DNA of 64,000 bases from Gordius sp. MW1 (Eukaryota > Nematomorpha > Gordioida > Gordea > Gordiidae), in NCBI GenBank assembly GCA_964036665.1, contig OZ038527.1, positions 5,580,001 to 5,644,000 of the forward strand, given 5' to 3'. Made by a program: the position numbers and the translations under genes. This document shows, piece by piece, positions 23,460 to 34,227 of the stretch. Position 1 is the stretch's first letter. The number at the start of each line of letters is the position of its first letter. The notes beneath the pieces were generated by a model that saw only the letters and a list, made by a program, of their open reading frames with translations, searched no databases and was not told the DNA's origin.

Positions 23460-25622
23460 TAATTGCTATGCAATTTATGGGCTCGTTTTTGGTTGTCCGT
23501 TGTCTGTCCGTTGTCCGTTGTCCGTTACCCTATCTATTTGCATTGGGTATATTAGGTTATCGATTTTTCAAATTAATGCATGAGAAAGAGGTGCCCCCCC
23601 CCTCATCTCTATCAAGAGGTGCCCCACCCCTCATCTCTATCTCCCTCGCTTTCGGGCGGGGTCGGGTTTTAATTGCTACGTTAAATTAATGCATAAGTAT
23701 ATCTATATTTAAATTTTGGTAATTGCTATGCAATTTAACTAGTTTTGGGGTTAGAATCCCGGAGTTTTTTTTGACTCTTATGATTGTTCTTGTTACTATC
23801 ATTGATAATAAGACTTTTTGGCCGTCCGCTGGCTGCTGACCAATGAAAAAAATGACCATTTGGCCAAAGTGTGAATCCGAGTTTATTTTTGCGTTTTTTT
23901 TTTGACTCTTATGATTGTTCCTATTACTACCATTGCTATTATGACTTTTTGGCCGTCCGTTGGCTGCTGACCAATGGAAAAAAATCACCATTGGCCAAAA
24001 TGTGATTCGAAAATTTTTTTTTAGTTTTTTTTTGACTATTATGAATTAATATCCACTTTTACCGTGTCCTGGCTGCTGACCAATTGAAAAAAATGACCAT
24101 TGGCCAAAATGTGATTCGAAAATTTTTTTTAGTTTTTTTTTGACTATTATAAGTTTATATCCACTTTTACCGTGTCCTGGCTGCTGACCAATGGAAAAAA
24201 ATGACCATTGGCCAAAATGTGATTCGAAAATTTTTTTTAGTTTTTTTTTGACTATTATAAGTTTATATCCACTTTTACCGTGTCCTGGCTGCTGACCAAT
24301 GGAAAAAAATGACCATTGGCCAAAATGTGAATCCGAGTTTATTTTTTCGTTTTTTTTTTTGACTTATGAATTTATATCCACTTTTACCGTGTCCTGGCTG
24401 CTTACCAATGAAAAAAAATGACCATTGGCCAAATTTTATATATAACCTAAAAATTTATTATAGATGGTCTAACAGACAGCCAACTATGTAATATATATTT
24501 TTAACCTTATAAATGCATATATATTTTTTTATTGGGTTAATATATTTCATTTAATTAGATTGTGATTTCATAGAAAACCTAAAAAGTAATATTTAAAAAA
24601 ATAATATAGGTATTAGATTCTAATTTACGATAAAATATATCGATAGAAACTAACACAAAATTCGAAACCTCTTTCAAAGGTATTATCATAGCCCGTTATT
24701 TCTAATTAAATTGAATCTACTATTAAACTCAAACACGAATTGTACTTTATTAGATGGCGCGCGTAAGTTTATATAATTAGTAAAATTTTTCTACGTGTCA
24801 TAGATATTACACCGCACGTGTGGCAGGGAAATGTCCGATATTTTTAAAATGAAAAGGTATTTTAGGAATCTGAAAAGGTTATTTTACCCCCGGCCGCCCT
24901 GGGCACCTACGGGTAAAGTTTCGAGCGAATCGGGCTGGTAGTTTAAGAATTTAGCCCTTTTTTAAAACTAAAAAAAACTTTTTTTTTTAATTTTTTTTTT
25001 ACATTAAATTAATATTTTGTTTTTGTTAATACCATTGATAATATGACTTTTTGACCGTCCGCTGGCTACTGACCGACGAAATATATTGATTTTCTAACAT
25101 AAAACACAACTTTATTATTTCATTATCTATATAAATAACATAATAACTTCTACTATTTTAAAGCCAGCATGGTATAGTGGTTATAGCGCCGGCTTGTGAA
25201 CTGGAGGTGTGGGGTTCAAGTCAGGGAGGGGACAAATTTTTTTTTTAATTTTTTTAAATTAAATTAATATTTGTTTATGTTAATACCAATGATAATATGA
25301 ATTTTTGACCGTCCGCTGGCTACTGACCAATAAAAAAATGACCATTGGCCAAATAAATCGAAATTTTTTTTCGTTTTTGAATTGGTTAACATTGATAATT
25401 ACCCTATGTCCTCCCCTACAAGGGCCTATAACTAATTAACTAATTATTTTGCATCTAATACCCCCTATAGGCATTCTCGCCCCTTCCCACCTTTCTCGCC
25501 CATAAATTGCATAGCAAATATGCTACGTTTATACGGAGTATAGAAGAGTTCCCCCTTCCCCTCTTCCCTTCCCCTACTCCCCTTCCCTTCTCCCCCTTCC
25601 CACGAGGGCCGAAGGCCCGAGT
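23460..25622. mobile_element. Foldback-like element, right arm
   Basis: Reverse complement of the left arm: TCCGTTG heptamers, GGTGCCCC-CCTCATCTCTAT units, AATTGCTATGCAATT, about six array monomers (23770-24440), the unique block (24440-24960), the tRNA-like segment, one monomer, then ATAAATTGCATAGCAAATAT, GTTTATACGGAGTATAG, a pyrimidine tract and GGGCCGAAGGCCCGAGT. It has fewer monomers than the left arm (about six against nine), as expected from unequal exchange. No clear target-site duplication was found at 20067/25623. Confidence 0.7.
25162..25234 (+). repeat. tRNA-like segment (SINE-head-like) in right arm
   Basis: GCCAGCATGGTATAGTGGTT contains a good pol III box A (TGGTATAGTGG). GGGGTTCAAGTCA about 35 bp later resembles box B (GGTTCRANNCC) with one mismatch. 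CCGG-loop-CTGG can form a short anticodon-like stem around TTGTGAA, but the loop length is wrong and the acceptor ends do not pair. Best read as a tRNA-derived pol III promoter relic. Confidence 0.5.
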
Positions 25623-26347
25623 TTTTTTATATAAATCTTCAATAATATTGCAAAATTTGATTTTTTTATTAAAAAATTTATTTAATATTGGAAGAAAATT
25701 TGAAACCTCCCCCCCCCCAAAAAAAATTTTTTTTTTTTAAATCATGTGTACGCCCCTCCTAGCTATATATCGCTTTTCGAAAAATACAGGTTAAAAGATT
25801 AAACAAAATCAAGCTTGTTTAATTAACATTTTGTGGTTATATGATTGTTAAACTTGACAATAATTTAATATATTATCAAATTCAAGTTTAGCTATATAGG
25901 CCTTTGAAAAGAAAACTCTTTTTAATAATTATTTAAATGCCCCTAGGTTTTATGACCATCAACTAAATTTACGTTGGACATAATTTATGGGATCGATCTC
26001 AGATTGACTTCCTCTTAATATTCTGAAAGGATTTAAAAAATGTACATGATGGGGAGGTTATAACAGGTGAGACTTTTTAAGCCCAACACAGACTTGGTGA
26101 TGGATTATGTCATCTTCAAGGCGAAAACACAAAAGCCGAAGAAACTAAATGGGATAATCAAATGGTTCCGGCTACCAAATTTGGAAGATGTTTTCAACGA
26201 TCAAAAATTATGTGGGTGCAGTTAAACTATCATCAGAATGCTAACGATATGTACAAATCATAGACATTTGTGAACAATATTATAAAAAAAATTATAATGA
26301 TAATAATGGATTTTTGGACAATTGCGAAAGAACAATATATGAAACCA
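25623..26347. other. AT-rich DNA, no gene seen
   Basis: Contains runs of C, A and T at 25707-25740 and otherwise featureless AT-rich sequence. Confidence 0.4.
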
Positions 26348-26560
26348 GGGGCTTCGCTCCTGGTGGAAAGGGGGACTAGGAAGGGGACGGAGGGGAGAAG
26401 GGAAAGGGGGAGGGAAGGGGGGGGGGAAGGAGGGAGGGAGGTGCAGAAGGGAAAGGGGAACGAAACTCATCTATACTCCGTATAAACATAGCATATTTGC
26501 TCTGCAATTTATGGACGAAAATGATTGAAAGTGGCGAGAATGCCTATGGGGGGGGCAATG
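26348..26560. repeat. Solo outer module of the Foldback-like family
   Basis: CCAGGGGCTTCGCTCCTGG hairpin, a purine-rich tract, 'ctatactccgtataaac', ATATTTGCTCTGCAATTTATGG, then GGCGAGAATGCCTATGGGGG. Same order and wording as the outer part of the arms at 20068 and 25622, but alone and diverged. Confidence 0.55.
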
Positions 26561-26999
26561 GTCAAGCAGGGAGTCAGATAATACTCGTACAACCTTATAG
26601 TTGATTTTTAAATATACTATTTTCATTTATAATTTTCCTCAATAAATAAGGTATTAATGAATGTTTTATAGCAGGTCTTACAAAAATTTAGCTTTTTAAA
26701 TATTTGTATGAAAAAAAACAGTTGTCATTTTGCATTTTATACTTGATTTTGAGGAATAGGTTTTCTTTCATTCATTCTTTTTTATCAACTTCTAAATTAA
26801 TCATGACGAAAGGAACGCAAATAGAGGCTATTACCTTGGAAAAGCCAATAGTCATCCTTCCAAAACGTTTGATACTGTATAAATTTAAACAATTTGGTGT
26901 AAGCGACCCATAATTTGAATTATGACTATAGACTCTATTCAAATCATGCGCATTTGTATAGTATAAACAAGATATTAAAAAAACGAAAAAAAATTCCAA

Positions 27000-27560
27000 T
27001 TAGACTTTGGCCATTGGTCATTTTTTCCATTGGTCAGAGGGCCAAATAGCCTATCATTATAAAATAAAAAAATTCATATATACATTTTGGCCAGTAGTCA
27101 TTTTTTCTAATAGTCAGCAGACAGCCAAATAACTAGCTTATAATTATAATCTAGAAAAAAAAATCAATTTTAATCTCACTTTGGCCAGTGGTGACTAATC
27201 TATTGGTCAGTAGCCAGCAGACGGCCAAATAGTAGCCAATCATAATATAGAGAAAAAAATCTGATTTTAATCTCACTTTGGCCAGTGGTCATTTTTTTAT
27301 TGGTCAGTAGCCAGCAAATGGCCAAATAGTCTATATTTATAATATAGAAAATAAAATTTGATACACTTTGGCCAATGGTCATTTTTTTTCATTGGTCAGC
27401 AGCCAGGAGACGGTCAAAAAGGATATAAATACATAAGAGACAAATTAAACGAAAAAAAATTTCGATTCACACTTTGGCCAATGGTCATTTTTTTTATTGG
27501 TCAGTAGCCAGGACACAGGCAAAAAGTCATATTATCAATGGTATTAACAAGAACAATATT
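27000..27560. repeat. Tandem array of monomers (third cluster)
   Basis: Five to six monomers with 'actttggccagtggtcattttt', 'tattggtcagtagccagcag' and 'acggccaaatag', grading from the type A form to the type B form (GGACACAGGCAAAAAGTCAT). It ends with a GAATTCGAACCCAC tRNA-like scrap and CCCATAAATTGCAGAGCAAT. Confidence 0.7.
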
Positions 27561-27660
27561 TTATTAAAAAAAAAATTGCCCTCTCCGGAATTCGAACCCA
27601 CTACAGGAGATACAAGTTGGACGGACAACGAAAAGCGAGCCCATAAATTGCAGAGCAATT

Positions 27661-29640
27661 AATATGACCCAGAGTTAGCAGTGACAGAAGAAGATGTTGG
27701 CCAAGTGCTTAAAAAGATGACCGTAGGTAGGGCGGTGAAACCTTATAATCTTATAATATACCATGGACGGTTTTAAAACGCTAGGGCCCTTAGGTGCATA
27801 TTTGGCAAAGATATTAAAAAAATACTTGCAAGTGGTAGGATGCCTGATGATTAGAGGGAAAGTAAAGCTATGTTATACCCATAGACTACATAGACTGCCC
27901 ATGTTATATGTTCCATATGGCAAATTGTGTGTGAAATTTGCCTCCATTTTGAATAACACTACCGTCCTATATCACATAATGGCGTTTTGCGCTGTACCGT
28001 TTTGTTCGAACAGGAGAGGTAAAGAAAAAAAATTTTGATACCATAAATAAGTAAGATATTACAAAATATATGATATTTTTAAAAATTTATTATTGACACA
28101 TTCATAAAAATTAAAAATGTAAAAACTGTAATGATGTTAAAATTTTTTAAAAATATAATATATTTTGTAATATCTTACTTATTTATGGAATCAAAACCAT
28201 TTTTCTTTACCTCTCCTGTTCGAACAAAACGGCACAGCGCAAAACGCCATTATGTGGTATAGGACGGTAGTGTTATTCAAAATGGCGGAAAAAAACACAC
28301 ACATTTTATACCGTGATGAGCAGTCTATGTAGTCTATGGTTATACCTAATAAAATGAAGAGATGTACAAGACTGCAATGACTATCGGGTGATAAAGCTAA
28401 CGAGTCACGCAATGAAGGTATAGGCATAGGTCATAGAACCTGGACTTAAAAAAATAATCTTAATATCGACAATTTGGGTACATGTCTGAAAAGTCAACTA
28501 CTTAAGCAATACATGGGCTCAGGCCCAATAATGGAATTATATAATAACAGAAGGATCTTCATATGTGTAATCAATCTTGATAAACTTTTTATAAAGTTCC
28601 AAGGCATTTGCTTTGGGATACTCTAATGGTGTACCCGACTATAAATGTTAATAAAGAACATATATATAGTAACGCAAAGACCAAAGTACGAGCATCCAGT
28701 GGTACATCAAAGGGATTCAGTCTAAATATCGGTGTGCATCAAGGATCGGCATTAAGTCCCTTGCTCTTCATGATAATGATGGATTGGATAACTTATAACG
28801 CGAATCCCCTGGAGCAATGCTCTTTGCCCTTGATATAGCATTGTGCTCAGATTCAAATGTGGAATTAGCAACGCAGGTAAACGTGTGGATGAACCGAATT
28901 GAAAGCAATGGCCTTAGGGTCAACAGATAAAAACAGAATACATATGCTAGGAGTCGGAAAATACAAAGAAACTCAAATGCAAATCAATAACTAGTGTTTA
29001 AGCACTAAGAACGAATTTAAATATCTTGGTTCTAGGGTACAATGGGATGGGAGTGTGGAAAGTGATTTAAGGCAAGATTAAACGCTTGATGGCTAAAATT
29101 CAGGGTGTTGAGGTCTACTATGTGATAAAGACATACACGAATAGAAAATAACACCGATATTGTGCCCATGGTAATGTATGGTGCGAAAACACCGGCAATT
29201 GAGCCAAAGGATGAGAAAATTTTGTATTAAATGGAGATGTGAAAGTAAGTAGGGAGGACCATATAAGAAATCAAGAAATAAGCAATAGTTTAGATGTAGT
29301 GCAGATTCAGAGAAAGTTGCTAAAAATAAGATATGGCATAACCATTTAAAGATAGTGAAGGAAAGTCATCTGACGAATCAATCAAGAAGGTGCAAGTCGA
29401 AGGTAAGCGAAGAAGAGGGAGGCCTAAGCTGACATAGAATCATACGATAGATATGGATTAAAAGGTTAGAGCTAAAGCGAAGCTGGTCTAGATGCAGGTA
29501 TATGTGGAAAAACTACTTGAAAAGTGACAAACACCTATAATTAATAAATGGTACGGATAAGATATATGGTTATTTGAAGGCGCATGTAAAGCTAGATCTA
29601 ATATAAATTTTAATAAATTAGAAGTTTCTAATGCATATAG
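27661..29640 (+). pseudogene. Degenerate RTE-like LINE (plus-strand copy)
   Basis: Remnant of a non-LTR retrotransposon reverse transcriptase with many stops and frameshifts. Recognisable pieces: KTKVRASSGTSKGFSLNIGV followed by HQGSALSPLLF (28680-28775); GAMLFALDIALCSDSN at about 28812-28860, where the catalytic FADD box reads FALD; and a C-terminal GKRRRGRPKLT near 29400-29430. The HQGSALSPLLF and RRGRPK blocks are what I associate with RTE-type elements. It is interrupted by a MITE at 27879-28339 and meets an inverted copy at about 29650. Not functional. Confidence 0.75.
27879..28339. mobile_element. Palindromic MITE with THAP-like start in both arms
   Basis: Arms of about 150-200 bp. Ends CCATAGACTACATAGACTGC and its complement, continuing through CCATTTTGAATAACACTACC and GTTCGAACAGGAGAGGTAAAG to an AT-rich loop. 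Read inward, each arm encodes MAFCAVPFCSNRRGKEK, with the Cys-x(4)-Cys spacing and NR of a THAP zinc-finger N-terminus. The element sits inside the LINE copy, so it inserted later. Inference: an internal-deletion derivative of a THAP-transposase (P-element-like) transposon. Confidence 0.65.
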
Positions 29641-29649
29641 CGCGACATT

Positions 29650-31130
29650 TCTTTGAATTTTTTTTCCTTTAAGTGACTGTCACACTTTGTGGTCAGCTTA
29701 TTTTTCTTATTCTTGCACTTACACCAGCTTTGCTTTAGCTCTTACCTTTTCAACCTTATCTATTTTATCTTTCCATGTCAGCTTAGGCTTCCCTCTCTTT
29801 CGCTTACATTTGACTTGCACCTTCGTGATACGGTTTGCCAGGTGACTTTCCTCCCGTCTCTCCAAATGCTATATTATCTCAATTTTCTTACAGCCAACTT
29901 TCTTTGAATCGGAACTACATTTAATTTATCCCTTGTCTCTCAATTCCTTATATGGTTCTTCTTGCTTATTCCCAGAATCCATCTTAACATTCGCATCTAC
30001 AATTATAGCCAAGCTTTGCTCTTCTTTTGCCTTAATTGCCCATGTCTCCGCTCCATACATTACCATGGACACCATAAGGGTTTATAGAATCGTCCTTTTA
30101 ATTTGAGTGGTATGTCTTTGTCACATAGTACACCACTCTACTCCATGATTTTTTAGCCTGCGTTTATTCTTGCCTTAATTTTGCTTTCCACACCCCCTCA
30201 CATTGTACCCTAAACTAAAATATTTGAATTCCTTCTTACTGCTTAAACACCAGACATCGATTTGCAGAATGTTGCTTTGTATTTTCTCACTCCAAAATTA
30301 TGTGTTCTATTTTATTCGGTTGACCCTAAGGCCATTGATTTTAATTCGGTTCATCCACACCTTTACCTGCGTTGCTAATTCCACATTTGAATCTGAGCAC
30401 AGCGCTATATCCTCGGAAAAGAGCATTGCTCCATATGATTCGCGTTTCAAGTCCTTAGTTAACCAATCCATGATTGTTAGAGCAATGAACTTGATACTAA
30501 TCCTTGACGCTCACCGACATTTAGACTGGATCTCTTTGATGTACAGCTGGATGTCGGTATTTTGGTCTTTGCGTTACTATACATATCCTTTATTGCCATT
30601 ATACAAGCGTCGGGTACGCCTTGGAACTCCGACTATCCCATAGCAAATGTCTTACAACTTTATCGGAAGCTTTATCAAGAGCAATGAAAAACATATGAAT
30701 CCTCCTATTATTGCATATATAATTCCATTAGTCGTCTAAGCTTTGCAGGCATGAACCCAAATTGTCGATCATCTATTGAGATTATTTTTTTAAGTCCAGC
30801 TTCTATGACCTTTACCTATACTTTCAATGCGTGACTCGTTGATTTTATCACCCGATAGTCTGTGCAGTCTTGTATATCTCCCTTCATTTTATAGATTGGT
30901 ACAACTTAGCTTTCCCTCCACTCATCAGGCATTATAATACTTAGTACTTTGTTTAACAGCTTGTAAGTAAATCTATACATATGGGCCCTAGCGTTTTGAT
31001 ACTTTACATAGGTATATTATCAGGTCCAACCGCTTTACCCAGAGTCATCTTTTTAATCACCTAGTCAATTTACTCTTCAGTTACCTCTAACTCTGGGTCA
31101 TTTTCATAGTTCCTGCTATGGTTATGGTCC
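29650..31130 (-). pseudogene. Degenerate RTE-like LINE (minus-strand copy)
   Basis: Second copy of the same element, in opposite orientation. It shares long stretches of DNA with the plus copy, e.g. 'gattcaaatgtggaattagcaacgcaggta' in pieces at 30365-30400. On the minus strand: MPDEWRES and KGDIQDCTDYRVIK (about 30840-30930), QFGFMPAK (about 30745), and GAMLFSEDIALCSDSN at about 30390-30440 with FADD altered to FSED. Multiple stops. This copy lacks the MITE found in its partner. Plus-strand frames such as 30203-30643 are antisense shadows. Confidence 0.7.
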
Positions 31131-31300
31131 AAAAACACATTTTTATTATTTAATAGCACAGGTCCATATATTGACATTGTGTTTTCATCCAGCAATCATA
31201 CCAATAATTCAGATAGAGTTGCGTTGTATAATAATCTAGTTTTTTGTTTTTGTCCAAAACTTTAAGATAAACTAGGTTGAAGACGCAAAATATGCCCATT

Positions 31301-34227
31301 TTAACCCTTTTTGAGGCAATATTGCCGCGACATTTTTAATTTGAACTGAAAAATATTAAGTTATTTTTGTAAATTAAAGTTTCATCTTTAGGTCCATTAT
31401 TTTAATTTTTGTTTCACCTCTATATCAAAATTTATTAGCGTTTACGTCTGTTTCTTCTTTTATAAAGATTCGTCCCACTATGTTTGGAAAACGGATTACA
31501 TTAAAGTAAACTACATACACGATGTTTAATAACTTATCAATCTCTCCCTTTCTTCTTCTCTTACACTCTCGCCCCCATATCTTATAAAGCACACGTAAAG
31601 AGGGCGGGAGTGGAGGAGAAAGAGAGGAACCCGAGAGGTTCCAGTGTAACCTGTAAGTGACACCTTTTTGAACGCTTATAATTTTTAAACTATTGGATAA
31701 AATATTAATTTTTAAATTGAATATGAACGAGCACAGTTAGGTGAATCAGCTGATATCTTTTATTCCCTTTCCCTTTCCTTCTTCCTTTAATAATATGGTC
31801 TCAAATATCGCTAATTTTGGAATTTCGACTGCTTCTCATATATTCACTAAAAATGGAGACTCAACCCTAAGTAATCTTATTCTAATCTATATCATCAAAA
31901 TCTTGACACTTTCACAATTTTTGATATAAAAGTTATTGGTTTTTGGTTAATTAATATGGGAATAATGTTGGTCCAAAGTTTGGTGTAACCTGTAGGTTAC
32001 ACTGGGCATAGGTCCATACGTAAGGTCCATACGTAAGCTTATGTAAATGAATAAAGTTACTTTTTTATTTGCTTTAATTTAATTTTTTATAGGTAATCTC
32101 GTATAATCATAGCAAAAATATTTAAAAATATCCTTAATACAAAGTTAATATCGCTTTGAGATAAAGATTTTATAATTATGTAAGGATCTTTGAGTGTTAT
32201 TTTAAATTTGAGAAAAGGGATATAGTTTTAAAACACATTCAAGATAAATTGTATTACATATTGATTTTAATAGCCATCTTTACCATTTTATTAAATGCTA
32301 CATTTTAATTTTATAAATGCTTTATTATATAGTTTTTTTTAAAAATTTGTCAATTATTTAAGAAATTCAATATGTTTGTTCATCTAATATTTTAATTACA
32401 TCTATGCTAGATATAATAGAGGAGTTAAACAGCCCCAATGCAGATATTGATAAAGTTATAATTTTTCCTCCGGAACAAGAAGGAGACACGGATGTGGAAA
32501 GTGGACAAAATAGATTTCGACCTTCAACATTTGCCCCGTTCTATGCATAATTCTTGCATAGAGGTGGTCAGACATTATAGTGAATCAGAAAACTTTCAAG
32601 ATAAAAGCATGTTTAAACTGGAAAATCCTGAAGATTATTTAGAACAATTTCTTTCAAATGATGGTTATTTTGTATGTAGTGAATTTGAGTAATCTATATC
32701 CTTCTCAGCATAACTACAACCTCAATTTAACTGTTAATGAATTTAAAGTCTATATTTCAATTCTTTTTTTAACGGGCTACCTGTCTCCTAAAATATTAAA
32801 ATGTTTTGGGAGCTCAGAGTAACCATGGTATCTAATGGAATGCGTGAAAATCGCTTCGAGGAAATAACTAAATATTCACATTTGGCCGACAACAGCAAAT
32901 TGGTAGTGGTTGACACTTTTTTCAAAGTTCGAGGTTATATGACTTAAAATGAAAAGTTCAAAAGCAACTATAAACATTGTAGCTCTTCTCACATATCCAT
33001 GGATGAGTGTTTGATTCTTTATTTCGGGTACCACAACGCAAAACAATTTATAAAAGGCAAGCCTTTTCGTATCGGCTATAAGATGTGGTGTGTTGCAAAA
33101 AAATGGCTACCTTGTCACATTTTAACCTTAACAGGGGTCTAAATTTTCCGTAAATCGACAAAACGAAATAGGTTAGGAGAAGCGGTCATAATAGACTTAG
33201 TAAATCAACTACCACCAGAATTTGGTCCATACAATATTTATTTCGATAATTTTTTTACAAACCTCAATTTAATGAAATGTCTTTCAAAGATGAATATTGG
33301 CGGCACAGGAACGGTGCGGGTCAAGTTTAAAATGCCCGATCATCGATGTAAGATCAATGAAAAAAGAACGAGGGTTTCTATCAAAAAAACACTTCAAATT
33401 TGATGGCTATCCGATAGAATGATGATAATATTGTCACAATGTTGTCAAAGTGTCATGGGCTCAAGCCTATCACAGAATCACGAAAGCAAAAAATAGAAAA
33501 AAATTGTAATTCAATATCCTCATATGTTCAAAATATATAATTGCTTTATGGGGGGGGGGGAGGGGGGGGTGTCCGACCAATATAAGGATGCAATTAGAGT
33601 ATCATTTCGCGGCGAAAATCGTATATTCCCATATTTCATTTGGGCTGGATGCTGCAGCCAAAATGCATGGCATCTATATTGCTACAATAGGGGAAAAATT
33701 ATATTATGTCATTTCAAAAAAGAGATAATACAAAATTATTTCAAAAAATACGGACAACCGCGTAAACGGACTTTAAACCCTAAATTAACTAATTTTAAGA
33801 AAAATATAAATATACATCAAAAGGTATCGTGTGCCCAGAGGCGTTATGACGACTGTCATAAAGCTACTAGAATTTTATGTGCATATTGTTAAGTAGGCCT
33901 TCGCATACATTGTTGGTCAATATTTCATAATAATTAACATATTTTATACTCATTTATTTGTTATTTATTACATTTTTATATATTTTTTATGAAAAAACTC
34001 ATCATTATTGTATATATTATAGTAAATTTTAAAAAATTCTTTATACGTGAGTATATTTGTGCTGGCCAGTATAACCTGTAGGTGACACCCTTTTTTTCTC
34101 AAAGTAAATAATTTTTAATTTTTCAATTGTTTAGCTTTATTTAGCATGTAAGAAAGCCCAGAAAAAAATTTCAAAAATTTCATACAAATTTTATCGGCCG
34201 AACTGGTTCTGGTCCATGTCGGGTTAA
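31301..34227 (+). mobile_element. Decayed piggyBac transposon
   Basis: Bounded by TTAA on both sides: 31301-31304 followed by CCCTTTTTGAGGCAATATTG, and 34224-34227 preceded by CATGTCGGG. TTAA target sites and CCC/GGG-type ends are hallmarks of the piggyBac superfamily. Between them lies a broken transposase (32404-33892). Internal sequence GTAACCTGTAGGTTAC-like repeats occur at about 31652, 31985 and 34070. Element size about 2.9 kb, normal for the superfamily. The two ends match only over a few bases, so the boundary is inferred. Confidence 0.7.
32404..33892 (+). pseudogene. piggyBac (PGBD-like) transposase pseudogene
   Basis: Frame-shifted and stop-ridden DDE transposase. Starts MLDIIEELN at 32404. 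Recognisable blocks: SSSHISMDECLILYFG then HNAKQFIKGKPFRIGYKMW (about 32980-33090, first catalytic Asp retained); YFDNFFTNLNLMKCL (about 33240-33285, second Asp retained); the GGVSDQ region with RVSFRGENRIFPYF and NAWHLYCY (about 33550-33690), where the usual GVDxxDQ is degraded; and a Cys/His-rich C-terminal segment ending ILCAYC at 33892. At least two internal stops (e.g. after RGYMT and after LTGV) plus frame changes. Cannot make active enzyme as written. Confidence 0.85.

Noticed and set aside
25162-25234. tRNA-His-like gene (GTG in loop position)
   Set aside because: Box A and box B are present but the acceptor stem, T stem and anticodon loop length are wrong, and the segment is duplicated inside the inverted repeat arms. 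Treated as a tRNA-derived relic.
27763-28427. Two separate small genes ending in CSNRRGKEK
   Set aside because: They are the two arms of one palindromic MITE.
30203-30643. 146-codon plus-strand ORF
   Set aside because: Antisense of the minus-strand LINE reverse-transcriptase relic.
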